A DNA stretch of 64,000 bases. It comes from Trinickia dabaoshanensis. Its GTDB lineage: Bacteria; Pseudomonadota; Gammaproteobacteria; Burkholderiales; Burkholderiaceae. The notes under the pieces were generated by a model that saw only the letters and a list, made by a program, of their open reading frames with translations, was not told the origin of the DNA and made no database searches. This document shows, in pieces, positions 1 through 10,170 of this stretch. Where the stretch lies: positions 310,001 to 374,000 of the forward strand of contig NZ_PNYA01000001.1 in NCBI RefSeq assembly GCF_002879885.1, given 5' to 3'. A program made the position numbers and the translations under genes. How positions within the stretch are numbered: the stretch's first letter is position 1; each line of letters begins with the position of its first letter.

Positions 1-2003
1 GCCAGGTCTACTCGCCGCTCATCTATGACGACGTCGGCAACGGCTACCTCACGCTGCAAACGCCGATTTACCGGGATCGCGAATTCTTGGGTTCGATCGC
101 GGCCGTCTTCTCGATCGAGGGCATCCTCAAGCACGACATCCCGCCCGAGCTCTCGGCGAAGTACAAGATCTCGATCACCGACGCGAACAACCGCGAATTG
201 GCGACCACGTCGACGCGCCCGCGCCTGCCGCGCGACATCTTCTACGACTTGCCGCTCGATCCGCCCGGCCAAGGCGTGACCGTACGCGTCTATGCGTTTC
301 CGCAAGTCACGAACTTCACGAACAACACGCTCGTGTGGCTCGTGGCTGGGCTCTCGTGCTTCGTGCTCTGGAGCCTATGGAGCTTGTGGAAGCACACGCG
401 CCAGCGCTTCGAGGCGCAGCAGGCCCTGTACGCCGAGGCGTTTTTCCGTCGCGCGATGGAAAACTCCGTGCTGATCGGCATGCGCGTACTCGATATGCAT
501 GGGCGCATCACGCACGTGAATCCGGCGTTTTGCCGTATGACCGGCTGGGATGAAAGCGACCTCGTCGGCAAGACGGCGCCGTTCCCTTACTGGCCGCGCG
601 ATTCCTACCCGGAGATGCAACGCCAGCTCGACATGACGCTGCGCGGCAAGGCGCCCTCCTCGGGCTTCGAATTGCGCGTGCGGCGCAAGGACGGCTCGCT
701 CTTCCACGCTCGGCTGTATGTATCGCCGCTCATCGACAGCTCGGGACGTCAAACGGGCTGGATGTCGTCGATGACCGACATCACCGAGCCCAAGCGCGCG
801 CGCGAAGAACTCGCCGCCGCGCACGAGCGCTTCACGACGGTGCTCGAAAGCCTCGACGCGGCCGTGTCCGTGCTCGCGGCCGACGAAGCGGAATTACTGT
901 TCGCGAACCGCTACTACCGGCATTTGTTCGGCATCCGCCCGGACGGCCACTTGGAGTTGGCGGGCGGTGGATTCGACAGCGCGCAAGCCTCGTCCGATTC
1001 GATCGATATGGTCGATACCTACGCCGGATTGCCGGCCGCCGCGCTGACGGAAAGCGCGGCCGACGCGCAAGAAATCTACGTGCAAAGCATCCAAAAGTGG
1101 TTCGAAGTGCGCCGCCAGTACATCCAATGGGTGGACGGCCATCTCGCGCAGATGCAGATCGCGACCGACATCACCACGCGCAAGCAGGCGCAGGAACTCG
1201 CGCGCCAGCAAGAGGAAAAGCTGCACTTCACGAGCCGCTTGATGACGATGGGCGAGATGGCCTCGTCGCTGGCGCATGAATTGAATCAGCCGCTGGCCGC
1301 GATCAACAACTACTGCTCGGGCACGGTCGCGCTCGTGAAGGCCGGCCGCACCACGCCCGACACGCTGCTGCCCGTGCTCGAAAAGACTGCTCAGCAAGCG
1401 GTGCGCGCCGGTATGATCATCAAACGCATCCGCGAATTCGTGAAGCGCAGCGAGCCCAAGCGGCAAGCGGCGCGCGTATCGGACATCGTGGCCGACGCCG
1501 TCGGTCTGGCCGAGATCGAAGTCAGAAAGCGGCGTATCCGTATCCTGACGGAAGTGCGTTCGCGCCTGCCCGTCATCTACGTCGATCCGGTGCTGATCGA
1601 GCAGGTGCTCGTGAACTTGCTCAAGAACGCCGCGGAGGCCATGCACGACGCTCGGCCGAACGCCGTCGATCCGACGATCCGCGTGATCGTCCGGCTCGAT
1701 TCGGGCTTCGTCTGCATCAGCGTGATCGACCAAGGGCCCGGCGTGGACGAAGCGGCGATCGAACGGCTGTTCGAACCGTTTTACAGCACCAAATCGGACG
1801 GCATGGGCATGGGCCTTAACATTTGCCGCTCGATTATCGAATCGCATCGGGGCCGTCTGTGGGTTGTCAACAACGTCGATGGGGACGGCAAGATCACAGG
1901 CGCCACGTTTCACTGTAGTCTGCCGATCGGCGAACCTAGCGATCCGGGCCACGGCGGCCCGGTCGAGGCGCCGAGACCACAAACCGTTACGGGAGAGCTA
2001 TGA
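1..2003 (+). CDS. PAS-domain sensor histidine kinase (5' partial)
   Basis: Membrane sensor kinase of a two-component pair. The frame is open from base 3, so the N-terminus is off the window. The visible part starts with an extracytoplasmic sensor remnant, then a membrane segment near nt 320-390 (NTLVWLVAGLSCFVLW), a PAS domain (near nt 450-790, with NPAFCRMTGWDE), a second weaker PAS-like stretch, and the kinase core. The H-box is SLAHELNQPL, with the phospho-acceptor His at nt 1275-1277. N-box NLLKNAAEAM, G1 DQGPGVDE and G2 MGMGLN are all present, so it should be active. The AHELNQPL H-box is typical of DctB/FixL-like kinases. Its stop overlaps the regulator start by 4 bp (ATGA), so the two are translationally coupled. 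The ligand is unknown. Confidence 0.93.
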   Translation, partial: QVYSPLIYDDVGNGYLTLQTPIYRDREFLGSIAAVFSIEGILKHDIPPELSAKYKISITDANNRELATTSTRPRLPRDIFYDLPLDPPGQGVTVRVYAFPQVTNFTNNTLVWLVAGLSCFVLWSLWSLWKHTRQRFEAQQALYAEAFFRRAMENSVLIGMRVLDMHGRITHVNPAFCRMTGWDESDLVGKTAPFPYWPRDSYPEMQRQLDMTLRGKAPSSGFELRVRRKDGSLFHARLYVSPLIDSSGRQTGWMSSMTDITEPKRAREELAAAHERFTTVLESLDAAVSVLAADEAELLFANRYYRHLFGIRPDGHLELAGGGFDSAQASSDSIDMVDTYAGLPAAALTESAADAQEIYVQSIQKWFEVRRQYIQWVDGHLAQMQIATDITTRKQAQELARQQEEKLHFTSRLMTMGEMASSLAHELNQPLAAINNYCSGTVALVKAGRTTPDTLLPVLEKTAQQAVRAGMIIKRIREFVKRSEPKRQAARVSDIVADAVGLAEIEVRKRRIRILTEVRSRLPVIYVDPVLIEQVLVNLLKNAAEAMHDARPNAVDPTIRVIVRLDSGFVCISVIDQGPGVDEAAIERLFEPFYSTKSDGMGMGLNICRSIIESHRGRLWVVNNVDGDGKITGATFHCSLPIGEPSDPGHGGPVEAPRPQTVTGEL

Positions 2004-2644
2004 GCAGCCCAGTCACCAGTCAAGAAACCGTCTTCGTGGTCGACGACGACGAAGCCGTCCGAGATTCGCTGCGCTGGCTTTTGGAAGCGAACGGCTATCG
2101 GGTGCAGTGCTTCTCGAGCGCCGAGCAATTTCTCGAGGCGTACCAGCCTGCCCAGCACGCCGGACAGATCGCTTGCCTCATCCTCGACGTGCGGATGTCC
2201 GGCATGAGCGGGCTCGAGTTGCAAGAGCGCCTTATCGCAGAAAACGCCTCGCTGCCGATCATCTTCGTCACGGGTCACGGCGATGTGCCGATGGCCGTCT
2301 CGACGATGAAAAAAGGCGCGATGGATTTCATCGAGAAGCCGTTCGACGAAGCCGAACTGCGCAAGCTCGTCGAGCGCATGCTCGATAAGGCGCGCAGCGA
2401 GAGCAGCACCGTGCAGCAGCAACGCGCGGCCGCCGAGCGTTTGGGCAAGCTGACGGCGCGCGAGCACCAAGTGCTCGAACGCATCATCGCCGGCCGCTTG
2501 AACAAGCAGATCGCCGACGACCTCGGCATCAGCATCAAGACGGTCGAGGCGCATCGCGCCAACATCATGGAAAAGCTCAACGTCAACACCGTGGCCGACT
2601 TGCTGCGCCTCGCGTTGTCGAACAAGCCCGCCAACCAGGCATGA
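2000..2644 (+). CDS. FixJ/NarL-type response regulator
   Basis: Transcription factor partner of the upstream kinase, 214 aa. Receiver domain at residues 10-125 with acidic pocket DDD (15-17), phospho-acceptor D63 in LDVRMSG, and conserved K113 in EKPF. LuxR-type helix-turn-helix at about 150-205 (LTAREHQVLE, then NKQIADDLGISIKTVEAHR). The ATG overlaps the kinase stop. No target promoter can be read from the sequence. Confidence 0.95.
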   Translation: MSSPVTSQETVFVVDDDEAVRDSLRWLLEANGYRVQCFSSAEQFLEAYQPAQHAGQIACLILDVRMSGMSGLELQERLIAENASLPIIFVTGHGDVPMAVSTMKKGAMDFIEKPFDEAELRKLVERMLDKARSESSTVQQQRAAAERLGKLTAREHQVLERIIAGRLNKQIADDLGISIKTVEAHRANIMEKLNVNTVADLLRLALSNKPANQA

Positions 2645-2746
2645 TTGCCGCGGCAAGCGCCCACGCAGGGCGCCTGCCGCCGCAGATCCCCTCGCCCGGC
2701 CGCTCCCGTCCGGGCGCCCTCCCCGCGCCGGCCTTGCATCCGACGC

Positions 2747-2752
2747 TATAAT
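2747..2752 (+). promoter_or_regulatory. candidate -10 hexamer upstream of folD
   Basis: A consensus TATAAT lies in an otherwise very GC-rich 293-bp gap (2645-2937), about 185 bp before the folD start. No good -35 hexamer is visible 16-18 bp upstream, so this is only a candidate. I see nothing else in this gap. Confidence 0.35.
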
Positions 2753-2937
2753 TACGCTTTTGTCGCGCGCGTGGTCCACGTGCCCGCTCTTACCGGCTTC
2801 GCTTAGCGCTTGGCCACGAGAGCCAAGAGCGCATTTCACGCCGCCCGTGGGTTCGCCCGCCGCGGGATCGCCCACGCTTGGGCCACAGCGCTTCGCGCGA
2901 CCGCCGCATTTCATCGTCTCACTCTCGACCGACCACC

Positions 2938-3795
2938 ATGACAGCCAAATTGATCGACGGCCTCGCCCTCTCCAAGACTCTTCGCGCCGACGTCGCCGCG
3001 CGCGCCGCCGCGCTCACCGCGCGCGGCCACCAGCCTGGGCTTGCCGTGGTGCTCGTCGGCGACAACCCGGCCAGCGAAGTCTACGTGCGCAACAAAGTGA
3101 AGGCCTGCGAGGACAACGGCCTTTACTCGTCGTACGACCGCTATCCGGCCACGCTTTCGGAAGCCGACTTGCTCGCGCGAATCGACGCGCTCAATCGCGA
3201 TTCGCGCATCCACGGCATCCTCGTTCAATTGCCGCTGCCCGCGCATATCGATAGCCATAAGGTCATCGAAGCGATCGCCCCCGAAAAAGACGTCGATGGC
3301 TTCCATGTCGCCAACGCGGGCGCGCTGATGACGGGCAAGCCGCTGTTTCGCCCGTGCACGCCGTACGGCGTCATGAAAATGTTCGAGGCCTACGGCATCG
3401 AATTGCAAGGCGCGAACGCGGTCGTCATCGGCCGCTCGAACATCGTCGGCAAGCCGATGGCGATGATGTTGATCGACGCGGGCGCGACCGTCACGGTTTG
3501 CCACAGCAAGACGCGCGATCTCGCCGCGCATGCGCGCGCGGCCGACATCGTCGTGGCGGCCACGGGCCGTCGAAACCTACTGACGGCCGACATGGTCAAA
3601 CCCGGTGCGACCGTCATCGACGTCGGCATGAACCGCGACGAAGCGGGCAAGCTGTGCGGCGACGTCGATTTCGCGGGCGTCTCGACCGTGGCAGGCCATA
3701 TCACGCCGGTGCCCGGCGGCGTAGGCCCGATGACGATCACGATGTTGCTCGTCAATACGATCGAAGCGGCGGAACGCGCCGCCAACGAAGCATAA
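2938..3795 (+). CDS. folD: bifunctional methylenetetrahydrofolate dehydrogenase/cyclohydrolase
   Basis: Cytoplasmic enzyme of one-carbon metabolism: interconverts 5,10-methylene-THF, 5,10-methenyl-THF and 10-formyl-THF with NADP. 285 aa, the usual family length, starting at the ATG at 2938; the open frame extends further upstream but without family similarity. Seen motifs: [10 protein letters not shown] then the catalytic Lys (about K53) in [20 protein letters not shown], the dinucleotide-binding GRSNIVGKP, and the C-terminal [10 protein letters not shown]. All key residues look intact. It is followed after 63 bp by prlC on the same strand. Confidence 0.97.
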   Translation: MTAKLIDGLALSKTLRADVAARAAALTARGHQPGLAVVLVGDNPASEVYVRNKVKACEDNGLYSSYDRYPATLSEADLLARIDALNRDSRIHGILVQLPLPAHIDSHKVIEAIAPEKDVDGFHVANAGALMTGKPLFRPCTPYGVMKMFEAYGIELQGANAVVIGRSNIVGKPMAMMLIDAGATVTVCHSKTRDLAAHARAADIVVAATGRRNLLTADMVKPGATVIDVGMNRDEAGKLCGDVDFAGVSTVAGHITPVPGGVGPMTITMLLVNTIEAAERAANEA

Positions 3796-3858
3796 GCACG
3801 GTACGGCGGCGCACCCGCCCTTTCGACACCGACACCTACTACAGACAGGAACAGCGCT

Positions 3859-5991
3859 ATGGTTTCGCATACGTCCGATTCGTCCAGCTCCAACGGCAAG
3901 GGTGTCCAAAGCGATAATCCGCTGCTCGATTTCTCGGGCCTGCCGCGCTTCGGCGACATCCGCCCCGCGCACATCACGCCGGCGCTCGACATCCTGCTGG
4001 AAAAAGCCCAAGCCGCGATCGATCATGCGACCGATCCGGCGACGCCCGCCAACTGGGCCGACGTCGTCGAAGCGACGGAAGCGGCCACGGAGCCCCTCTC
4101 GCGCGCCTGGGGCATCGTCGGGCATTTGAACGCGGTCGCCGATACCCCCGAATTGCGTGCCGCCTACGGCGAGAACTTGCCGCGCGTGACCGAGTTCTGG
4201 TCGAGCGTCGGTCAAAACTTGGCCTTGTTCGAAAAGTACAAGGCGATCGTCGCGAGCCCCGCCTACGCCGGGCTCAGCGACGAACGCAAAAAGATCCTGC
4301 AAAACGCGTTGCGCGATTTCCGCTTGTCCGGGGCCGAACTGCCCGAGGATCAAAAACCGCGCTTTTCCGAATTGCAAGAGCGCCAGGCAGCGCTCGCGAA
4401 GTCGTTCTCCGATCACGTGCTCGACGCGACCAACGCCTACGCTTACGTCGCGAAAACGGAAAGCGAGCTCGAAGGACTACCCGGCGACGTCGTCCAAGCC
4501 GCGCGCGAAGCGGCGCAAGAGGCGGGTATCGACGGCTGGAAATTCACGCTCCACTTCCCGTCTTACTTCCCCGTCATGCAGTACGCGGCGCACCGCCCGA
4601 TGCGCGAGACCATGTATCGCGCCTATGTCACGCGTGCGTCCGAACTCGGCGCCACCTATGGCGGCGGCAAGGTCGAATGGGACAACACCGAGAACGTCGC
4701 CGAACTGCTCAAGCTCCGTCAAGAAGAAGCGCGGATGCTGGGCTACCGCAACTTCGGCGAAGTGTCGCTCGTGCCGAAGATGGCGGACACCCCCGAGCAA
4801 GTCGCCACGTTCCTCGAAGATCTCGCCAAACGGGCTCGCCCTTATGCCGAAAAGGACTGGGCGGAGTTGCGCGCGTTCGCGGCCGAAGAGCTCGGTTTGA
4901 CCGAGCTTGCCCCTTGGGACGTCGCCTTCGCGGGCGAGCGTCTGCGCGAAAAGCGCTATGCGTTCTCGGAAAACGAAGTCAAGCAATACTTCCCCGAACA
5001 AGCCGTGACCGACGGGCTTTTCAAGGTCGCGCAGACGCTCTTCGGCGTGAAGATCCGTCGCGACGAAGCCGCCGTTTGGCATCCGGACGTGCGCTTTTTC
5101 CGTGTCGAGGACGAAGCCGGCACACTGCGCGCACAGTTCTACCTCGATCTGTATGCGCGCGAAGGCAAGCGCGGCGGCGCATGGATGGACGATGCCCGTT
5201 CGCGCCACAAGCGTAGCGACGGCAGCCTGCAAACGCCGGTGGCCTATCTGACCTGCAATTTCTCGGCGCCGGTCGGCGGCAAGAGCGCTTGCTTCACGCA
5301 CGACGAGGTCATCACGCTGTTCCACGAGTTCGGACACGGCTTGCATCACATGCTCACGCGCGTGGACGAGCTTGGCGTATCGGGCATCAACGGCGTCGAA
5401 TGGGACGCCGTCGAATTGCCGTCGCAATTCCTCGAGAACTTCTGCTGGGAATGGGACGTGCTCGCCGATATGTCCTCGCATGTGGATACCGGCGAGAAGC
5501 TGCCCCGCGAGCTATTCGACAAGATGATCGCCGCGAAGAACTTCCAAAGCGGGCTGGCCACGCTGCGGCAAATCGTGTTCTCGATGTACGACATGCGGTT
5601 GCATACGAGCTTCGATCCGCAAGGCCCGCAAAGCGCGAACGAGCTGGCACGCGAAATCAACGAGCGGTATCACGTGATTCCGCAAGCGAGCTTCTCGCGT
5701 TGGCCGAACACGTTCAGCCACATCTTCGCGGGCGGCTACGCGGCGGGCTACTACAGCTATAAATGGGCAGAGGTGCTGTCGGCCGATGCCTACGCCGCGT
5801 TCGAGGATGCCGCGAAGGCGGCCGAAGGCAGCGTGCTCGATGCCGAAACGGGTACCCGCTACCGCCAGGAGATTCTCGAAGTGGGCGGTAGCCGTCCGGC
5901 GATGGAATCGTTCAAGGCGTTCCGCGGCCGCACACCGACGATCGATGCGCTGCTGCGCCACAACGGGATGGCCGAATCACCGGCGAACTGA
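3859..5991 (+). CDS. prlC: M3 family oligopeptidase A
   Basis: Cytoplasmic zinc oligopeptidase that degrades short peptides, including cleaved signal peptides. 710 aa, close to PrlC of other proteobacteria. The zinc site is HEFGH at residues 489-493, with a downstream conserved Glu in the GVEWDAVELPSQ segment. The C-terminal stretch with FAGGYAAGYYSYKWAEVLSAD is characteristic of M3 peptidases. No signal peptide. Same strand as folD, possibly co-transcribed. It ends tail-to-tail with the deaminase gene 25 bp away, and no terminator hairpin is evident between them. Confidence 0.95.
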   Translation: MVSHTSDSSSSNGKGVQSDNPLLDFSGLPRFGDIRPAHITPALDILLEKAQAAIDHATDPATPANWADVVEATEAATEPLSRAWGIVGHLNAVADTPELRAAYGENLPRVTEFWSSVGQNLALFEKYKAIVASPAYAGLSDERKKILQNALRDFRLSGAELPEDQKPRFSELQERQAALAKSFSDHVLDATNAYAYVAKTESELEGLPGDVVQAAREAAQEAGIDGWKFTLHFPSYFPVMQYAAHRPMRETMYRAYVTRASELGATYGGGKVEWDNTENVAELLKLRQEEARMLGYRNFGEVSLVPKMADTPEQVATFLEDLAKRARPYAEKDWAELRAFAAEELGLTELAPWDVAFAGERLREKRYAFSENEVKQYFPEQAVTDGLFKVAQTLFGVKIRRDEAAVWHPDVRFFRVEDEAGTLRAQFYLDLYAREGKRGGAWMDDARSRHKRSDGSLQTPVAYLTCNFSAPVGGKSACFTHDEVITLFHEFGHGLHHMLTRVDELGVSGINGVEWDAVELPSQFLENFCWEWDVLADMSSHVDTGEKLPRELFDKMIAAKNFQSGLATLRQIVFSMYDMRLHTSFDPQGPQSANELAREINERYHVIPQASFSRWPNTFSHIFAGGYAAGYYSYKWAEVLSADAYAAFEDAAKAAEGSVLDAETGTRYRQEILEVGGSRPAMESFKAFRGRTPTIDALLRHNGMAESPAN

Positions 5992-6016
5992 AGCCACGAA
6001 GCAGTATGCCGGGAGG

Positions 6017-7303
6017 CTAGCGCCGCAGCTTGAAATCGACTTCGAGCGGGCGCCCCGGCAGCGACAGCGTCGCGCGCGCGGGCGGGCTCTGCGCGACGAC
6101 GTTGCCGCCCCGCACCACCGCCAACCGCGACGCACGCAATCGGATCGCCTCGATCGGATCGCGCGCATCGAGCACGACGCAGTCGCCCCGGCAGCCGGGC
6201 GCAATGCCGTAGCCTTCCAAGCCGATAATCCGCGCCGCATTCACCGTGACGGCATCGAACGCGGCGCGCATCGCATCGATGCCCGTCATCTGCGCGACGT
6301 GCAAGCCCATGTGAGCCACTTCGAGCATGTCGCCCGAGCCGAGGCTGTACCACGGGTCCATCACGCAATCGTGGCCGAATGCCACATCGATCCCGGCTGC
6401 CAGGATCTCCGGGACACGCGTCATGCCGCGCCGTTTCGGATAGGTATCGGCGCGTCCCTGAAGCGTGATGTTGATGAGCGGATTGGCGATCGCGGCCACA
6501 CCCGACTCGCGCATCAGCGGCAACAGCTTGCTCACATAGTAGTTATCCATCGAGTGCATCGACGTCAGATGCGAGCCGGCCACGCGGCCGCCGAGCCCGA
6601 GGCGATGCGCCTCCTTGCATAACGTTTCGATGTGACGGGATAGCGGATCGTCCGATTCGTCGCAATGCATATCGACGGGCAGCCCTTTTTCCGCGGCGAA
6701 TTCGCAGAGCAGCCGGATCGATTCCGCGCCGTCGGCCATCGTCCGTTCGAAATGGGGAATCCCCCCGACGACATCGACGCCCATCGCGATCGCGCGCTTC
6801 AAGTTATCGAACGCCCCCGCGGAACGCAACAGGCCGTCTTGCGGAAACGCGACCAATTGCAGATCGAGATATGGCGCCACGCGGCGCTTGACCTCGAGCA
6901 AAGCCTCCACGGCGAGCAAGCGCGGATCGCAGACATCGACGTGCGTGCGGATGGCGAGCAGCCCGCGCGCTACCGCCCAATCGCAGTATTGCAAGGCGCG
7001 CTCGACCAATGCCTCCTGCGTCAGTTGCGGCTTCAACTCTCCCCACAACGCGATCCCTTCCAACAACGTACCCGATGCGTTCACGCGCGGCAGACCGTAC
7101 GACAGCGTGGCGTCGAGGTGGAAATGCGCGTCGACGAAAGGCGGGACGACGAGCGAGCCGGCGGCGTCGATCTCCCGCCCTGCCGCTGCCGTCAGATTCG
7201 GCTCGACGGCGACGATCCGTCCCGCGTCGATCGCGATATCGACAGGGGCGTCGCGCCCCGCTACATGGGTGCTCAATGCGGCGCGGCGGATGATGAGATC
7301 CAT
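6017..7303 (-). CDS. codA: cytosine deaminase-like amidohydrolase
   Basis: Metal-dependent amidohydrolase, 428 aa, very like CodA, which converts cytosine to uracil plus ammonia. Metal ligands H60 and H62 lie in VDAHFHLDATLSYG. The CodA-type HCDESDD carries the catalytic Glu. HSMDN, NPLINITLQGR, YPKRRG and GHDCVMDPWY (metal-binding Asp) follow in family order. N-isopropylammelide hydrolases are close relatives, so the substrate is an inference. GAGGAG lies just upstream of the ATG. The gene starts 33 bp after dinB on the same strand, so it may be read from the dinB promoter. No cytosine permease gene is adjacent. Confidence 0.85.
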   Translation of the reverse strand: MDLIIRRAALSTHVAGRDAPVDIAIDAGRIVAVEPNLTAAAGREIDAAGSLVVPPFVDAHFHLDATLSYGLPRVNASGTLLEGIALWGELKPQLTQEALVERALQYCDWAVARGLLAIRTHVDVCDPRLLAVEALLEVKRRVAPYLDLQLVAFPQDGLLRSAGAFDNLKRAIAMGVDVVGGIPHFERTMADGAESIRLLCEFAAEKGLPVDMHCDESDDPLSRHIETLCKEAHRLGLGGRVAGSHLTSMHSMDNYYVSKLLPLMRESGVAAIANPLINITLQGRADTYPKRRGMTRVPEILAAGIDVAFGHDCVMDPWYSLGSGDMLEVAHMGLHVAQMTGIDAMRAAFDAVTVNAARIIGLEGYGIAPGCRGDCVVLDARDPIEAIRLRASRLAVVRGGNVVAQSPPARATLSLPGRPLEVDFKLRR

Positions 7304-7336
7304 GAAGGCTCCTCGGATAAACGTCGATGCCCGATT

Positions 7337-8434
7337 CTATCGAGCCGCGCCGTGTTGCGGGTCTTCTTTGTCGAAGAGCACGAACTGGGCGCTGTCCGCT
7401 GCGTCGTCTTCCTCTAACCGGACACCGACGCCGAGTAAGCGTACCGGACGCGCGCGTCGTGCGAAGCCCTTTTCGAGCAGCGTGAGGAAAGTCGGTAGAT
7501 GGGTCGCCCCGGCCACGCATTCCACTGTCGTTCTTTGAAAATCGGCGAAGCGGATCTTGACGTACAGCTTGCGAATCGCCGCGCGGGCGCCGGCCCGCTC
7601 GATGCGGGCGTCGAGTTGTTCGGCGAGCTCGCGGATCTGCGCCGCGCACGCCTCGAGCGTTTGCAAGTCCGTCACGTAGGTGGTTTCGACGCTGATCGAC
7701 TTACGTTCTTGATCCGGTTCGACGGCGCGCCGATCGATACCCCGCGACAGGTCATGAAGCCTGCGGCCAAAAGCCCCGAACCGCTGGTGCAATTCGAGCA
7801 GCGGCCACGCGCGCAGATCTTGGCAGGTTTCGATCCCGAGTTGTTCGAGTTTGGCCGCCGTCACCTTGCCCACCCCGAAGATTTTACGCACGGGCAAGGC
7901 CGCCACGAACGCATCGACCTCGTGCGGACGGACGACGAAGAGCCCGTCGGGCTTATTCCAATCCGAGGCGATCTTAGCCACGAACTTGTTCGGGGCCACG
8001 CCGGCGGACACGGTGACGCCCACCGTCTCGCGCACGCGCTCGCGGATTTCGGCGGCCATCAAGGTGGCGCTGCCCTGGCAGCGGGTTGCCGCGCTGACGT
8101 CGAGATAGGCTTCGTCGAGCGATAGCGGTTCGACCACGGGCGTGTAGTCGCGGTAAATCGCCATGATCTGCCGCGACGCGGTTCGATACTTCTCCATCGA
8201 CGGCGGCATGATCAATAGATCCGGGCACTTGCGCATTGCGAGCGCCGAAGACATCGCCGAATGCACACCGAAGCGGCGCGCCTCGTAGTTGCAAGTGGCG
8301 ATGACGCCGCGATGCTCGGGCCGGCCGCCTACGGCCAGCGGGCGGCCGCGCAGGCTGGGATCGTCGCGCATCTCGACCGATGCGTAGAAACAATCGCAAT
8401 CGCAGTGAATGATTTTACGAGCGAGCGCAGCCAT
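7337..8434 (-). CDS. dinB: DNA polymerase IV
   Basis: Y-family error-prone translesion polymerase. I choose the ATG at 8434 (365 aa), which places the HCDCDCFYASVE catalytic motif near the N-terminus as in other DinB proteins. A longer reading from a TTG at 8488 adds 18 Pro/Ala-rich residues and would start within 10 bp of the LexA box. Seen: HCDCDCFYASVE (first acidic cluster), SLDEAYLDV (second acidic cluster), the helix-hairpin-helix region GVGKVTAAKLEQLGI, and a little-finger domain. The C-terminus lacks an obvious QLxLF clamp motif, but LVLF-like FVLFDKED may serve. A perfect SOS box lies upstream, and the codA-like gene follows 33 bp downstream. Confidence 0.95.
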   Translation of the reverse strand: MAALARKIIHCDCDCFYASVEMRDDPSLRGRPLAVGGRPEHRGVIATCNYEARRFGVHSAMSSALAMRKCPDLLIMPPSMEKYRTASRQIMAIYRDYTPVVEPLSLDEAYLDVSAATRCQGSATLMAAEIRERVRETVGVTVSAGVAPNKFVAKIASDWNKPDGLFVVRPHEVDAFVAALPVRKIFGVGKVTAAKLEQLGIETCQDLRAWPLLELHQRFGAFGRRLHDLSRGIDRRAVEPDQERKSISVETTYVTDLQTLEACAAQIRELAEQLDARIERAGARAAIRKLYVKIRFADFQRTTVECVAGATHLPTFLTLLEKGFARRARPVRLLGVGVRLEEDDAADSAQFVLFDKEDPQHGAAR

Positions 8435-8497
8435 CGCGCCGGGGGGCGCGGAAACGGACGGAGGGAAAGGAGGGGCTGGCGTACTCAATGTGAACGA

Positions 8498-8517
8498 TAC
8501 TGTACAAAATCACAGTA
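8498..8517 (-). promoter_or_regulatory. LexA (SOS) box of dinB
   Basis: TACTGT-N8-ACAGTA, matching both arms of the E. coli SOS consensus exactly. It lies 64-83 bp upstream of the preferred dinB ATG. The position and match predict LexA repression and induction by DNA damage. Confidence 0.9.
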
Positions 8518-8616
8518 TTCATTTCAAGTAGCCGCGCGGGCGATTTTCCGCTTTGTTGCGCCGCGTTTCGCGGCACGGGCGGGGCGTTGCGCGCCCCGTC
8601 CCGCCACGGGCGCGGA

Positions 8617-10170
8617 TTAATGAGCCGAAGCCCGGAAAAACGCCACGGCGCCGCCGAGCTGTCGCCCTTGCTCGTCGAGCGACTGCGAGGCAGCCGCGGC
8701 CTGCTCCACGAGCGCGGCGTTCTGCTGCGTCACGCTATCCATCTGTGTAACAGCCGCGCTCACCTGCTCGATACCGCGACGCTGTTCGTCGGAGGCTGCT
8801 GCGATTTCACCCATGATGTCCGTCACACGCGTGATCGCGCGCGTAATTTCCGTCATCGTCGATCCCGCTTCACCGGCAAGCGACGAGCCTTGATCCACGG
8901 TCTCGACCGACGCCGCGATGAGGTCCTTGATTTCCTTGGCGGCGCTCGAGGAGCGTTGCGCGAGGCTGCGCACCTCGCTCGCCACGACCGCGAAGCCGCG
9001 GCCCTGCTCGCCGGCACGCGCCGCTTCCACGGCCGCATTGAGCGCGAGGATATTCGTTTGGAACGCGATGCCCTCGATCATGCCCGTGATATCGGCGATC
9101 TTGCTCGAGCGCTCGCTGATTTCGGTCATCGTATCGACGAGTTGCCCGACCACGCCGCTCCCATGCTGCGCCACGTCCGATGCACTCGACGCGAGCGTGC
9201 TCGCCTGCTGTGCGTTCTCGGCGTTCTGCCGCACCGTCGACGTCAATTGCTCCATGCTCGATGCGGTCAGCTGTAGCGAAGACGCTTGTTCCTCCGTGCG
9301 GCTCGATAGATCGAGGTTGCCGGCCGCGATTTGCGCGGTCGCCGTCGCGATCGTCTCGCTACCCGTCCTCACCTTGACGACGACGTTTCTCAAATTCGCA
9401 TTCATTTCGTCGAGCGCGCTCAGCAGTTGGCCCACCTCGTCGCGCGTCGCGGCTTCGATCTCGCCGGTCAAGTCGCCCTTCGCGACGCGATGGGCGAATT
9501 CGACTGCGCGCGCGAGCGGCTGCGTGATCGAACGGGCCGCAGCGACACCCAGACCGAAGACGCCGACGATCACGACCAGCGAGGAGATTGCGTTCCACGC
9601 ATCGGCGCTGCCGATCAGCGCGTCCGCTCGTTGGGCGCCCTGCTCGCCCAATTCCCGGTTGTATGCTCGATGCGCTTCGATCGCCGTGTCGAAACGTTGG
9701 GCGGCGTCGGTCAAGCTCCCATCGAGCAATTCCCCGGCTTGCTGCTTTTGATTGGCACGAGAAAGCGCGAGCACTTGATCGCGGATCTGCGCCGATTGCG
9801 CCATGGCGGCGCGATCGGCCGCGAGCATGTCGCGATCCTTTTGGTCGGAAATGAGCGAGTCGTAGCTCGAGAGCGCCTTGCGCAATGCGTTGCGCTGTTC
9901 GGCGATCTGCTGTTCGACCTGCTGCATCTTTTGAGGCTCGCTGGCCGCAACGTGTTTGCTCGTCAGCAACGTCATCGCATCGTAGGCTTTCAAGGCACTA
10001 TCGAGCGCGAGGAAGCTCGGCACCGTGTTGTCGCTGGCATAGCTGGCGGCACGGAAGACGCGCCCCATTTGAAAAATACCGAAGCCCGTCACGGCGGCCA
10101 GAGCCAATGCGGCCACCAAGTTCAGCACCATCAGGCGCCGCGCGATCTTCAAGTCGTAAAACCATTTCAT
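8617..10170 (-). CDS. methyl-accepting chemotaxis protein
   Basis: Inner-membrane chemoreceptor, 517 aa from the ATG at 10170, which has AAGGAAG at the right distance; the frame extends 11 codons further but without a better site. Order: N-terminal membrane helix ([21 protein letters not shown]), a periplasmic four-helix-bundle type sensor of about 150 residues, a second membrane helix ([16 protein letters not shown]), HAMP, then the signalling domain with the CheA/CheW hairpin tip [20 protein letters not shown]. The C-terminus ends FFRASAH, with no CheR-binding pentapeptide. No che genes are near. The ligand is unknown. Confidence 0.93.
   Translation of the reverse strand: MKWFYDLKIARRLMVLNLVAALALAAVTGFGIFQMGRVFRAASYASDNTVPSFLALDSALKAYDAMTLLTSKHVAASEPQKMQQVEQQIAEQRNALRKALSSYDSLISDQKDRDMLAADRAAMAQSAQIRDQVLALSRANQKQQAGELLDGSLTDAAQRFDTAIEAHRAYNRELGEQGAQRADALIGSADAWNAISSLVVIVGVFGLGVAAARSITQPLARAVEFAHRVAKGDLTGEIEAATRDEVGQLLSALDEMNANLRNVVVKVRTGSETIATATAQIAAGNLDLSSRTEEQASSLQLTASSMEQLTSTVRQNAENAQQASTLASSASDVAQHGSGVVGQLVDTMTEISERSSKIADITGMIEGIAFQTNILALNAAVEAARAGEQGRGFAVVASEVRSLAQRSSSAAKEIKDLIAASVETVDQGSSLAGEAGSTMTEITRAITRVTDIMGEIAAASDEQRRGIEQVSAAVTQMDSVTQQNAALVEQAAAASQSLDEQGRQLGGAVAFFRASAH

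Noticed and set aside
8434-8488. Longer dinB start (TTG at 8488)
   Set aside because: It adds a Pro/Ala-rich leader not typical of DinB and would begin 10 bp from the LexA box, leaving no room for promoter and ribosome-binding site.
8581-8597. GGGGCG/CGCCCC hairpin as terminator of the first chemoreceptor gene
   Set aside because: Only six pairs and no T tract in the minus-strand direction.
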